Source of the DNA: Anodontia alba
Lineage: Eukaryota > Mollusca > Bivalvia > Lucinida > Lucinidae
NCBI GenBank assembly: GCA_964016985.1
Contig: OZ024825.1
Span: 44,205,523 to 44,269,522 of the forward strand
DNA length: 64,000 nucleotides
Reading direction: 5' to 3'
In this document: positions 1 to 11,816 of the stretch, one piece after another
Numbering within the stretch: the first letter of the stretch is position 1
Layout: every line of letters begins with the position of its first letter
Position numbers and translations under genes: made by a program
The notes under the pieces: model-generated
What the model was told of the DNA's origin: nothing
What the model saw: the letters and a program-made list of their open reading frames with translations, nothing else
Databases searched by the model: none

Positions 1-661
1 TCATCAGTGACCGTCAGATAAATTTTCAAAACTCTCGGACTCGTCTAAAAGATCACTAAGGACAAGAAATATATGTCAACATTACTTCTACAAAAATGTA
101 TCTGTTTTAAAATTTCTGTCAGTCTTAATACTTCAAAAATAAATCTCGATGTGCTAAAGAACCCCATTGTTCTCATAGTTTTCAAATTACATAAAACGCA
201 ATGGTTTACACATCTCTATGTAATACGGAGTATAGAATAAGCTATAGTGAGTCATCACTTTCTATCCGTCCTTCTTTTCTACATCCGTCCATATTTTCAA
301 ATGGCTTCTCTGAATCTCATGGGTTAAATTTTATCAAATTTCATGTGGCCAGTGAACAAAATATTATTCAAACGGTTGCGATCTGTCCACCAAGATAGCC
401 GGCTGGTCCATATAAGGAAAACGCTTTACAATGCTGCTCAATAATACCATACGATCGTTTTCTGCTTGAAAGACCTCCAACAATTTTGATCTTATAAAGA
501 ATGTCTGTGTCGTCAGACTTACTGGTCATTCTTTATAATATTTTTTTTCAGACTAAACAGAACATGTATAATGTTAGCTTCTACAAACTTGCATCGTCGT
601 TCTTATATCCACCCAGTGTTTGATGCATATGATAACGACGAAAGCCAGGTTCTGAGGCTAT

Positions 662-920
662 GAAACATGTTTCATGCTCAACTCAGCTGCGCATGAAATT
701 TTCTATCCTAATGGTAATGAAAATGCCAACAATAGTTGGTGTTTTCATTTTTATTAGCGAAGACATTTTCATGCTCAGCTACATTTAGTAAGAAAGAATT
801 TGCAGTTGTTAATAATTTGAGATATTAGAGGACAAAATCTGTCCTGCTAATAAATCTCAATTTACTAAAAGATGCAATATTGCAAAAAATTAGCACGAAA
901 AAGGTTATATAACCTCGAGG
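662..920. mobile_element. Hairpin MITE, TGAGCATGAA family
   Basis: The ends carry the inverted pair CATGCTCAACTCAGCTG / AGCTGAGTTGAGCATG in diverged form. The middle has the inverted pair GAAAATGCCAAC / GTTGGTGTTTTC. Other copies are at 17245-17495, 26690-26918 and three in tandem at 60650-61340. The copy at 26690 is the same insertion, carried by the segmental duplication. Confidence 0.65.
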
Positions 921-1221
921 CTTCGTCTAGCTGCACAGAACTGGGCTATCGCCGTTTACATATACTTTAAACACACATGATACGCAGCGGGTCATTATAC
1001 CATATCCATGCAACGAAGACCCAGATCAGCTTGCAGCTTCCCAATCCAATCCTTCTTTGCCCGTTTACAGAATCGGTGGATACTTTTGAATTTATCAACG
1101 AACAGGAGAGGTCCTGATCTGAGACGCGCAGACTGATCTGGGACTTTGCTCTTCGCATATGACGTGAAGCACTTTTTGCGCGTTGCATGTCAAATGCATT
1201 GTTTCACTTACGTATTTTCAG

Positions 1222-1457
1222 CGTTAATGGACAGTATCGGCTGTAGCCATTTGAGGGCTAATGAGCTGTTTACCGAGTCAATCAATTCTTCTTGTCGGTT
1301 TAAAGCTTACCCATGTTCGAGTGCTGGAGATTTTAAAGCTAACAGATGCCATACATGCCGCTCTAGGTGTACTACAATGGGATACGAAACTGACAAAAGC
1401 AAACGTGGAACCTTCTATTTCACTACAGCCAGTTCTTCACCATACTGTTTGCAATAA
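1222..1457 (+). CDS. Lipase A, last coding exon (partial gene)
   Basis: Terminal exon of a pancreatic-type triacylglycerol lipase whose other exons lie before the window. A splice acceptor (pyrimidine tract then TTTTCAG) ends at 1221, and the exon opens in phase 1 exactly as in the two complete paralogs downstream. It encodes the catalytic-His motif GCSHLR, then a cysteine-rich stretch ([19 protein letters not shown]) and the ending SSSPYCLQ before TAA. The protein stops there, so no PLAT domain follows. It is closer to the last exon of lipase B than to that of lipase C, in line with the duplication covering this region. One oddity is Gly before the His-motif Cys where B and C have Ala. That this is an intact gene is inference, because exons 1-5 are not visible. 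Confidence 0.85.
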
Positions 1458-2446
1458 CGGAACCGGGCACAAAAAAGTGCACATCAACTGAACCTCGCCA
1501 AGACAACCGGGGTTTAACCACATGCCAACAACTAATGCCTACACCTCGTGCGCAAACGCACATGATCAATGAAACGAGCCGTGCCATATACAAATGTGCT
1601 AATGGCTGATCAACCATGCAATTTTACTACTTTTTAGGCTTTGATGTCAGGGATAAAGATATCAAATGAACACCATTTTATAACCAAATGGGTATGCATG
1701 TTTAATCCCTTTAAGTGGAAATTTTACTCCTATTAACCATGAAAAGCCTAGTAAATGAAACACAACATTGAAAAAAGACCCCCTTTTCCTTAATGTGGAG
1801 AACCATTGTTTGTACCACATCAATTGACACCACCGGCCTGTTTCTTGTTGGCCTATGAATAAAACTTTTCCAGACCGCATACATAGTTGATGAATTAATC
1901 AATACATTTGGACGAACATAAGTAAACAAATAAATATTTTGTTGTTGTACTAATTGTGTTATTATTGTTGTTGTTATTTCTGTTCTTGTGTGTGTGAATT
2001 GTATAATATATCAATTATAATAAACGTATGTACAAATCAACAGCCTAGACCACAAATAAAAACTTGGTTACATCAAAATCACCCCAGGCTATTGATTACA
2101 GTCATTGTATAAAAAACAATACAGTGAATAAGTTTACTTTGTTATTAACGACTGTTTGAACCGGCATTGTTTGTAGCTCTAGGAGGAACTGAAGACATGT
2201 TTTTCGTCTGCCGTCCACACTGTTTAAACCCCGTTTTTCTCTTCAACCAAAGAATCGATTCGGACCCAATTTAGTAGAACTGTTGCTTGAGTCGATGATT
2301 TTAATACTGGACGTCATGGTAAACGAAATGTCCCATAAGTGTATAATGGGAAAATGCTTAAAATAAATAAGATGCCTAGTATAATGGGACACAGCCTTCC
2401 ACAGCAATGAACAAGGGATGACATAAAATGACAAAACCTCGATAAA

Positions 2447-2480
<34 letters not shown>

Positions 2481-3379
2481 CAGAACACTGATTTATGCTC
2501 CCAATAGTTGTTTTCTTCTGACCGTTCCAAGGTGGTTCTTCTGTTGCATTTCTTTGTTCTAACAATCACGGAACATAGCCATTCAAAGGCACTGGATAAA
2601 AGTAACGTGATAAAAACGGCACTTCATCGAAATAAGGACAAACAGACGAGGAAAAAAATGTAACAAATATCCCACCTTTGCATGGTCATTAGCACAACTA
2701 TAGTGGGTCTTTTACCTGGTTTTTGCTGGCGCCAAACCTCGCCCTTAATTCGGATAAAGTCTCAGTTAAGCATATTCCTTCGGTTAGCATTGGGATTCCC
2801 TAGCTCATCAGTGGCTGAACTATTTATTTATCGTAAGATATCGACATTATCTAATCATCAAGGCCGATTGAGCTCTACATGCATATACATGTTTTGGTAA
2901 AATTGGTTTCAAGTTTGCAAACATTATCAGGAGCCAGTGCTATGACGATATCTGGTAAAACATGCAAATTCTTGAACGGAACTGCAATTCCAATAAGGGT
3001 CTGTATGACCATATGTGGTAAAAAGATTTTCAGGTCGTTTTATATCAATGACCTCATCCTGGTTATTTTTAAAATCAAATACCGCTTTAGCCGGCGCTTT
3101 AGGGCGTATGCAGCCTCGCAAACTACAATGTTGCATATGATGAGACGCAGTCAAACCTAGTCTCCGATTTTCGTGATTTTGTGTGTTCTTTGTTTCCAAA
3201 GGCAATCTTTGTTTTACTTTTATTATTATCCGGAACTGCACAGCTGATTGAGTTCAATCGGAGTCATATGAAGCATTCTTGGTACCAGCTCTTTACAGAA
3301 TTGCAAACAGTAGAAACCGGCATCCAAGACAACCGCATGATCAGATAAGCACTTCCCTTCAGTATCAGCACAGCATGTA

Positions 3380-3663
3380 AAATAGAAAGGAAGGCAATGA
3401 TCAGGAATCGATACAATTATCCCACACCTCCCATCAGAGACATCAAAGGGAAAGAAACATAACCACGAAATAACTGGACCCTAATGGAAACATCACTAGC
3501 AGAAAGCCAAACGGACAGTTACTTTCCCACAAAGTGGCCAAATGGCTATCCAAAACAAAAAGATGTAAGCGACACACACATTCAAAGACGAACTATAGCA
3601 AAAAATAAACCATGAGAGAAGAACCGCCTTGAAACGGTCAGTGAAAAGTATTTCACTTGGGGG
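3380..3663. mobile_element. Dispersed-repeat insertion specific to duplication copy 1
   Basis: Interrupts sequence that is continuous at about 30338 in copy 2. It starts like 17998 (AATAGAAAGGAAGGCAATGA) and ends with a motif (CCGCCTTGAAACGGTCAGT) shared with the A-rich repeats at 35319, 45076 and 46384, so it is probably a diverged member of that family. No coding sequence. Confidence 0.55.
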
Positions 3664-3760
3664 CTCTACACTTACATTATATACATACAGAACATAAATA
3701 CATATAAAAAAAGGATTGTAACCATATTCTTGGAAGTTTACGGTGATTTACACGGATCGA

Positions 3761-4084
3761 ATAAATCAAATATATGTTTTACTACTATGGAAGCTAAGGA
3801 TGAGGTTTGGGATCCCGTAAAGCTAGTTAAAGCACCCCTCCCCTCGTCCCCAGTAATTCATTACTGACCGTTCCAAGGTGGTACTTTCATTGTGGTACTT
3901 TTTTTTCATAATTGTTATGTAGTATTTCACATTTCACTTCTAATGTTTTTTGCTTCTTAACAATTATGTAAGTGTAATATATATAGCAGAGTTGGTAACA
4001 GTTGCCACCATTTTGGAAAGAGTTGCTAACTCCGCTTGCCATCTGTTCATTTTGTGGCTACTTTATTATTTATGTCTCTCCCCT
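3761..4084. other. Unannotated spacer
   Basis: Nothing recognised except a short repeat-end motif near 3868 (reverse of the CGCCTT..ACGGTC motif). Confidence 0.5.
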
Positions 4085-5580
4085 TTAGGGTTGGGAGACA
4101 TATTGTTTATCCCCCGGGAGTCTGTCTGTCTGTCTGTCTGTCTGTCACACTCGTGTCCGCTCTATAACTTGAAAACCGTTCAAGCTATCTTCACGAAACT
4201 TTATATAAATACCAATCAACATTATACGACGTGCAGAGTTGAAGAACCATAACTCTTGCAGTTATACGTTTTGATTTATTTCCCTTGGACTCTTACACAA
4301 AATCGTGTCCGCTCTATAACTTGAAAACCCTTCAAACTATCTTCAAGAAACTTCACATAAATATCAATCAACATTAGACGACGTGCAGAGCGCTAGAACC
4401 ATAACTATTGCTTTTATATTTTTGAGTTATTTCCCTTAGACTGTCACAAAATCGTGTCCGCTCTTTAATTTGAAAACCGTTCAAGCTATCTTCACGAAAC
4501 TTCATATAAATATCAATCAACATTAGGCAACGTGCAGAGCGGAAGAACCTTTTGTCTTGCACTTATACTTTTTAAGTCATATTCCTTGGGTTGTCACAAA
4601 ATCATGTCTGCTCTTTTACTTGAAAACCGTTCAAGCTATCTTCACGAACCTTCATATAAATATCAATAAACATTAGACGACGTGCAGAGCGGAAGAACCT
4701 TTACTCTTGCATTTATATTTTTTGAGTTATTTCTTTTGGACTCTGTCACAAAATCATGTCCGCTCTATAACTTGAAAACCGTTCAAGCTGTCTTCGCGAA
4801 ACTTCATACAACGACACTTCATTCATTCGAAAATATTAATCAACATTAGTCGACGTGCAGAGTGCAAGAACTATAACTCTTGCATTTATAATTTTAAGGT
4901 TATTTCCCTTGGACTCTGTCACAAAATGATGTCCGCTCTATAAATTGAAAACCGTTCAAGCTATCCACGAAACTTCATATAAATATCAATTAACATTAGA
5001 CGACGTGCAGAGCGCAAGAACCATAACTCTTGTATTTACACTTTTTGAATTATTGCCCTTGGAATCTCATTAGTTAATATATAGAAACTTCATATAAATA
5101 TCAATTAACATTAGACGACGTGCAGAGCGCAAGAACCATACCTCTTGTATTTATACTTTTGAATAATTTTCCTTGGACTCTGTCACAATATAATGTCGGC
5201 TCTATAACGACGTAAACCATTCAAGCTTTCTTCACGAAATTTCATATAAATATCAATCAACATTAGACGACGTGCAGAGCGCAAAAAAAACATACCTCTT
5301 GTATGTATACTTTCGAGTAATTTTCCTTGGACTCTGACACAATATAATATCTGCTCTATAACTTGAAAACCGTTCAATCTATCTTCACGAAACTTCATGT
5401 AAATATCAATCAACATAAGACGACGTGCAGAGCGCAAGAACCATAACTCTTGTATTTACACTTTTTGAATTATTGCCCTTGGAATCTCATTAGTTAATAT
5501 AAATGTTCGCTGAATGTACAAATGTACAATACAGTTTGACACCAAAAAAGGGGGAGACATCTATGTTGTTAGTGCGAATA
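4085..5580 (+). repeat. Tandem array, about 150-bp unit, about nine copies
   Basis: Opens with GGGAGACATATTG and a short (TCTG)n run, then repeats a unit containing GTCCGCTCTATAACTTG, CGTTCAAGCTATC and GACGACGTGCAGAGC. Unit starts fall near 4154, 4306, 4456, 4605, 4758, 4930, 5193 and 5349. A shortened unit lies near 5050-5100. The segment TGGAATCTCATTAGTTAATAT occurs at the end of two units (near 5055 and 5480). A GGGGGAGACAT motif recurs just after the array (5549), possibly marking its border. Short frames inside are repeat shadows. Confidence 0.85.
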
Positions 5581-5620
5581 ATAATTATGACAGCGCATGT
5601 ATCACTAAAGAAATATACTA

Positions 5621-5745
5621 CACACGTTTTTTTGTTGTTTTTTTTTTTTGTTGTTGTTGTTTGTTTTTTTTTGTGTTTTTTTTTTTTTTTTTTGGTTTTT
5701 TTTTTTTTTTTTTTTTGTTGTTGTTGTTTTTCTTCTTGTGGGGAA
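5621..5745. repeat. Poly(T)/(TTG)n low-complexity tract
   Basis: Long T runs interspersed with TTG. It yields false Phe-rich or Lys-rich frames on either strand. Confidence 0.9.
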
Positions 5746-6237
5746 TAAATACGCTTTAACATGAAAACTTAAAGACAGACTTGGTTTGCTTTTATTATAT
5801 AATGACATCATCAAATAATGTCCCGAAATGAAAAGTATAAAATCCAGCGACTCATTTTGCTGCAGCTATCACATTCCTGTGAAATTTAGGGGTATTTTAT
5901 TAAGAAATGGTCTGCTTTTGGAAAGGTCTTTGTGCAAAATGCACTCTGATAAAGAGGTTGCCCTATACCTCAATACAAAAACAGAAGTCTAGTGTATAAA
6001 ATTTATATTAAAAAAAATGAATGTGGTAATGTGCGGTTACACGTGATATCCTGGTGCAAAAGTTGTTGAAATTTGCTCAATTCTATTCACATTTGGTTGC
6101 TACATAGTTATGTCCTCTTGTTAACTCTTCAAGTAAAACCACAAAAGTACTAATACGAAATGTAAACAACAGGCGGGTTTTTTTCCCAGCAGTTTTCAGC
6201 AGTGACAGACATTCAGTTGTTGAAATGAGATTGATTG

Positions 6238-6251
6238 AAGTGTTGTTGTTG

Positions 6252-6282
<31 letters not shown>

Positions 6283-6310
6283 TTTTTTTTTTTTTTGTTT
6301 TTTTTTTTGT

Positions 6311-6342
<32 letters not shown>

Positions 6343-6344
6343 TT
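6238..6344. repeat. Poly(T)/(TTG)n low-complexity tract
   Basis: TTG repeats followed by nearly pure T. Similar TTG-plus-poly(T) tracts are at 11230-11290, 12505-12562 and 12797-12827, which suggests a shared retroposon-tail origin. Confidence 0.85.
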
Positions 6345-6499
6345 GCCCTCATTAACAATCTTATTCATTTATTACATTACACACCTTATCTGGTGGAATG
6401 TTCCTTTTATTTTCCATAAAATACACAACTCTCAAATTTGTTTTTCCTCCCTTCTGAAAAAGTATTTTATGACTGCACTTTCTAAGATATAATTTAAAA

Positions 6500-6845
6500 A
6501 GTCTCACTGGCCACTACTCTCTCAGCTGAGTTAAAACGGCCATTTCTTACATGTATTAGCAGATGCCATGTAATATTTTATCATTATTGCTAGTGGATGG
6601 TCGTTAAATTGAGAGTTGCAAAGCTATATTACTCTTAACTGTAATCCAAAATATATCCAAACAGCTTTTTGTCGTGATTTTGTCTTAGTATTTTTGACCA
6701 CTACATAGCCCCTGTATGCGGTTGTCTGGACCTAAAATTGACCGGTTAGGATGCCCAAACAAAGCGCTTGTCATTCTTTGCATATGTTTAAACTTCTTAC
6801 AGAACTGTTTTAAAGTCCCGACCGTTTTCATTTTGTACATATTTT
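6500..6845. repeat. Dispersed repeat, inverted partner of 30515-30845
   Basis: About 345 bp that reads as the reverse complement of 30515-30845 with scattered differences (for example CAAAGCGCTTGTCATTC here and its complement there). No frame is conserved. It is probably an unclassified transposon fragment. Confidence 0.7.
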
Positions 6846-7249
6846 TGTCAGTGGCATCGGGAGCCAGAGTGAAGTTAGTCGGCTGTAAAAGTGCTTCAAG
6901 CCCCACTATCCCCACCCCCAACCCCGGTGGTTTATTCTATTCAAAATTTATGGTGGGTACTGATAGTATTTATGAGGCGTACTGATATCAAGCGCCTCAC
7001 AGAGTACCATATCAGTACCAACAACACATGTTTTGTGGAGAAATGATGAAAAATATTACTATTACTATGTTAAAAGGCTTATCTAGATCTATGATATGAA
7101 GTATACATAGGTGTTTTAAAGCAATGCACATGTAAACATACATATACGAGTTATATGTGTTGCTAAATAGATCGTTTCATTTTTTGAGCTTTACATAAAC
7201 TGAAAACATGTTACCAATGGCTGTCTAGTGTCTCATAACAGGGAGACTG

Positions 7250-7312
7250 GTAAACGGTGTAGACACATATCGGACGTCGGACGTCGCGCGTCTGATTGGA
7301 GTCTACACTACA
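7250..7312. mobile_element. Degenerate 65-bp hairpin MITE
   Basis: Contains AAACGGTGTAGAC ... GTCTACACTAC around a CG-rich core, a weak member of the AAACAGTG hairpin family seen perfectly at 59503 and 62012. Confidence 0.45.
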
Positions 7313-7404
7313 TTAAATACAGATTATTTTATATAAACAAAATACGATCATAAAATAGGGCATCTGTACGAAGGAGCATTAGGGCCACATACACTTTTAT
7401 TTCT

Positions 7405-7560
7405 GTTGATAGTTATCTCGAAATTTCGACTTACTATCTCGAAATTTCGACATAATAAGTCGAAATTTCGACTTAATAACTCGAAATTTCGACTTAATAT
7501 CTTTAAATTTCGACTTATTATCTCGAAATTTCAACATGATATTTCGAGTTGATTCTTCGA
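7405..7560. repeat. TCGAAATTTCGA palindrome array, left end of fold-back element
   Basis: About seven 12-bp palindromes separated by short AT spacers (period about 17-22 bp). It is mirrored by a longer array at 9935-10195. Confidence 0.85.
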
Positions 7561-8479
7561 TTGCAATTCCACACCTGGTAATCTCGTAAGGGGTAGCCGG
7601 TGGTTATGCAAAATGAAGATATTTCCAGCTACACACGTATCTGGACTATGCACTGCAACCTACGTCTACTTTGAAATACACAAGATGTTAAATTTCCTTA
7701 GCATTTGTTCCGGGGACCCATTGTTTGTACTATTATTTGAAGAAAAGGCAATAAGATATGTTTATACTATACTAGTCAGTCCCCGTACATGTTATTACAA
7801 CTGCGTAACTCCACGCGCGACTGGCGCTGCTGCATTAAAACCTAAAATCACTTCCAGAGAACACAAAATTGAGTTTCTCAGACATACGGTTTTAGAGTTC
7901 CAGGCCTTGCGGGCTAAGGAGCCTGAGCGTCCGTCTGTCCGGCCATCTGGCCATCTGGAGTTATCTCCCTTACTTATACTCTAGATGCACGCCTTATTAT
8001 TTTTTTTTTTTTTTTTTCATTATTTTCGCATTCTTTGTTGAAAATCACTTACTAGGGAACACAAAATTGAGTTTCTTAGTCTTATGGTTTAAGAGTTATA
8101 GGCCTTGCATATTGCTCCTTATTTTTGCATTCTTTGTTGAAAATCACTTACTAGGGAACACAAAACTTTTTTTTAAATCTTATGGTTTAAGAGTTACAGG
8201 CCTTGCAGGCAAAGGGCCTTATATTTCTCCTTATTTTTTTATTCTTTGTTGAAAATCACTTACTAGGGAACACATAATTGAGTTTCTTAGTCTCATGTTT
8301 TAAGAGTTACTGACCTTGCAGGCAAAGGACTTTACATTTCTCATTATTTTTGGATTCTTCGTTAACTAGAAATGTGTCCAAAGTACACAGATGCTCCCGC
8401 ATTGACGTAGGCTAATTTGGCAAGGTTCGCACAGTTTTATAGACCCAAAAGCGGGCACATCCGTGTACTGTGAACACTT

Positions 8480-8482
<3 letters not shown>

Positions 8483-8559
<77 letters not shown>
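8483..8559. repeat. (TA)n microsatellite inside the fold-back element
   Basis: Nearly pure TA. The right arm has poly(A) followed by a shorter TA run at 8799-8851, so the two arms diverged here. Confidence 0.95.
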
Positions 8560-8563
<4 letters not shown>

Positions 8564-8796
8564 ATATTTTACAGACTTTCAAATGGATCTCTAGTCATTG
8601 GTCATTGCATGCAAGGCCCAGGGGCTTCAAAGCTCACCAGATTTGAAAACGTGAAACTGCATGTTCATGTTGTCCTACAAGGGTTTGTATAGACCAGATA
8701 CCCAGTTTAATTTGCATCCATATTGAAACAAGATTGAATATTTGCATGCAATGACCAATGACTAGAGATCAATTTGAAAGCCTGTAAAATATACAG

Positions 8797-8851
<55 letters not shown>

Positions 8852-9934
8852 TGAAAAGTGTTCACAGTACACGGATGTGCCCGCTTTTGGGTCTATAAAA
8901 CTGTGCAAACCTTGCCAAATTAGCCTACGTCAATTCAGGAGCATCTATGTACTTTGGACACATTTCTAGTTAACGAAGAATCCAAAAATAATGAGAAATG
9001 TAAAGTCCTTTGCCCGCAAGGTCAGTAACTCTTAAAACATGAGACTAAGAAACTCAATTATGTGTTCCCTAGTAAGTGATTTTCAACAAAGAATAAAAAA
9101 ATAAGGAGAAATATAAGGCCCTTTGCCTGCAAGGCTTGTAACTCTTAAACCATAAGACTAAAAAAAAGTTTTGTGTTCCCTAGTAAGTGATTTTCAACAA
9201 AGAATGCAAAAATAAGGAGCAATATAAGGTCCTTTGCCTGCAAGGCCTGTAACTCTTAAACCACAAGACTAAGAAACTCAGTTTTGTGTTTCCTAGTAAG
9301 TGATTTTCAACGAACATAAGGAGAAATATAAGGCCCTTTGCCTGCAAAGCCTATAACTCTTAAACCATAAGACTAAGAAACTCAATTTTGTGTTCCCTAG
9401 TAAGTGATTTTCAACAAAGAATGCGAAAATAATGAAAAAAAAAAAATAAAAAAAAAAAAATAAGGCGTGCATCCAGAGTATAAGTAAGGGAGATAACTCC
9501 AGACGGCCAGATGGCCGGACAGACGGACAATCAGGCACCTTAGCCTGCAAGGCCTGGAACTCTAAAACCGTATGTCTGAGAAACTCAATTTTGTGTTCTC
9601 TGGAAGTGATTTTAGGTTTTAATGCAGCAGCGCCAGTTGCGCGTGGAGTTACGCAGTTGTAATAACATGTACGGGGACTGACTAGTATAGTATAAACATA
9701 TCTTATTGCCTTTTCTTCAAATAATAGTACAAACAATGGGGTCCCCGGAACAATTGCTAAGGAAATTTAACATCTTGTGTATTTCAAAGTAGACGTAGGT
9801 TGCAGTGCGTCTTATTTGATATGTTAAATAAGTATTTCATAGTCCAGATAGCTGGAAATACCTTCATTTTGCATAACCAGCGGCTACCCCTTACGAGATT
9901 ACCAGGTGTGGAATTGCAAACGAAGAATCAACTT

Positions 9935-10195
9935 GAAATATCATGTTGAAATTTCGAGATAATAAGTCGAAATTTCAAGATATTAAGTCGAAATTTCGAG
10001 TTATTAAGTCGAAATTTCGAGTTACTAAGTCGAAATTTCGAGATCTTATGTCGAAATTTCGAGATAATAAGTCGAGAATTTAAAGATATTAAGTCGAAAT
10101 TTCGAGTTATTAAGTCGAAATTTCGCGTTATTGAGTCGAAATTTCGACTTATTATGTCGAAATTTCGAGATAGTTAGTCGAAATTTCGAGATTAT
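9935..10195. repeat. TCGAAATTTCGA palindrome array, right end of fold-back element
   Basis: About twelve units of the same palindrome, with single-base variants, making it longer than the left-end array. Confidence 0.85.
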
Positions 10196-10249
10196 CAACA
10201 GAAATAAAAGTGTACGTGGCCCTAATGCTCCTTCGTACATCTGACAGTT

Positions 10250-10355
10250 TGAACTGGATCAAAAAAAGAAATGATTTTTTATCGTATATTTGAATAAATG
10301 TTGGCAACAATAGTTCAGAGATACTATAAAATCATTTCCTTTTTGATCCAGTTCA
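10250..10355. repeat. Hairpin next to the fold-back element
   Basis: GAACTGGATCAAAAA... at 10250 pairs with ...TTTTTGATCCAGTTC ending at 10355, with a loop of about 45 bp. It sits only 8 bp after the fold-back target duplication. Confidence 0.6.
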
Positions 10356-10719
10356 AGAACGATAGACTAACTGAAATTTTACAGGCTGTCAGATGCCACA
10401 TTTTATGATTGTATTAATACCATATATCAATTCATTTCACCTTTCTTAGATAAACAAATTATGTTTGAGGAATGTGGAGCCTTTAATGCGCCTGAATATT
10501 TAGTGTCAATACAATATATGGCTGCAATATATATTGTTACCAAATTGTATTTGAATGCAACCATAAAGTTAAGGTATCCGAATACTTAGGGTATATACGG
10601 TATTTACGAAATAAATTAATTCAGATCATCTTGCTTATCAGCACAGTCTCGCCAGGACCCTTTGATATCCTTTGATACACTCTACAAAATCGACTGATTC
10701 AGAGAGTATTGACCAGATT

Positions 10720-11019
10720 CGTCACGAAAACATACCTATATAATTTTGATCCCCTTAAACCCCACTTTTATGTAGTAAAACTGGGGTTCACAGGACTATA
10801 CATTATTTTTCTTATTTCTGCTCAATAACATAGATTGTGGGTACTCGTTAGAACCGCCTCGGCGAGGCGGTTCTAACGAGTACCCACAGTCAATGTTTTG
10901 AGCAGAAATGAAAAAAAAATACCAGAGTTTTTTTTTTTGTTTTTTTTTTTGCATGAACAGCTTCAGTTTTTGGAGGTAAAAGTTTCTATATATTTGAATA
11001 GGCGTGTTTCCGTATTGTG
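10720..11019 (-). mobile_element. Hairpin MITE, CATTACGAAAAC family (reverse orientation)
   Basis: Terminal inverted repeats resembling CATYACGAAAACRCGCCTAT at both ends. An internal hairpin at 10815-10909 contains GAACCGCCTCGGCGAGG. An added poly(T)/(TTG) tract is at 10929-10950. The right terminus is diverged. Confidence 0.75.
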
Positions 11020-11456
11020 AAGCTGAACTGGATCGTTTTTGTCCGTATACGTTCGAACGGTGCGAAACAGTATTTCTCCTGACGTGGACCAATAAAAAGT
11101 TTATTCAAACTGGAAGAAACAAGACTTTTACCATTTCACCCTAAATATTCGGACACCTGTTAATATGCCGGAAAATGACTGCAAAAGTATATACATTGAT
11201 CATTTATGCCAGCATATATTCGAAGGAAGGTGTTTTTTTTTTTTGTTTTTTTTTTTTTTTTTTTTGTTTTTTTGTTTTTTTGTTTGTTTTCTGGCGCGGC
11301 CTAGTTCATTACAAAAAGAAGGAACAAATACTGTACTGTAAGTACTATAAATACGTAGACATCTTGACTCTTTACCGTACTTATCCTAAAATTGGAACAA
11401 GTCCTTTTCATTACATTATGTACCTGTTGATGTGCTTATAAACTGCTGGATGAGTG

Positions 11457-11536
11457 GCAAACAGTGTTGACCCAGATCAAACGCCGCAAATACCAAGATC
11501 AGACGCCGCATTCTGATCTGGGTCTACATTGTTTGC
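11457..11536. mobile_element. AAACAGTG hairpin MITE (tandem core)
   Basis: GCAAACAGTG ... GTTTGC ends. The core AGATCARACGCCGC is present twice, making it longer than the 65-bp standard. Confidence 0.6.
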
Positions 11537-11539
11537 TCA

Positions 11540-11785
11540 GGAAGTCTGTCCGGATACTCACGGTAATTTGGCTATTTGTATTGAAACATGTCCTAAGAGT
11601 GGTCTTGTTTAATTTCGAATTATAGCTTGGATGCGCGGTCGCATCTAGTTATCTGGGCATTTGTTTTTCATATATGCACAATTATTTTTGTATTTTTATG
11701 GGATAATGTTTTATGATAAAACTATTATCTTGTAAAAGCTGTCGAAGACATCCTAATATCCTTGCTTTTTCCTAAGCTAAAGGCG

Positions 11786-11816
<31 letters not shown>

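Larger units (their letters stand above)
1..3745 (+). repeat. Segmental duplication, copy 1 (last exon and 3' flank of lipase A)
   Basis: Collinear with 25471-30425 in the same orientation: a 5' flank, a hairpin MITE (662-920), the lipase terminal exon, then about 2 kb of 3' flank including a shared polypyrimidine tract and shared AATAAA-like site near 1929. Similarity is present from base 1, so the duplication probably extends out of the window. This copy has its own insertion at 3380-3663 and a poly(A) run at 2449-2479, and lacks the three MITE insertions of copy 2. Confidence 0.85.
7366..10238. mobile_element. 2.87-kb fold-back (long inverted repeat) element
   Basis: Two arms of about 1.25-1.4 kb are reverse complements around a 130-bp spacer (8613-8743). 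The ends are GTACGAAGGAGCATTAGG and its complement, flanked by the direct repeat ATCT (7362-7365 and 10239-10242; CATCT if the last C is counted), consistent with a target-site duplication. Each arm from the outside in has a TCGAAATTTCGA array, a unique 400-bp block, tandem subrepeats of about 112 bp (three left, four right), a block ending AGTGTTCACAGTAC and a TA or A/TA microsatellite. The right arm has an extra 30-bp insert near 9810-9842. No transposase is visible, so it looks non-autonomous. Confidence 0.88.

Noticed and set aside
1146..1491. Alternative frames overlapping the lipase A exon
   Set aside because: They are out of frame with the conserved cysteine and histidine pattern, and the splice acceptor at 1221 sets the reading frame.
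4154..5440. CRISPR-like regular array
   Set aside because: The whole 150-bp unit is repeated without unique spacers, and the genome is eukaryotic.
5490..6492. Several Phe-rich or Lys-rich open frames
   Set aside because: They are translations of poly(T)/(TTG) tracts and have no other coding signal.
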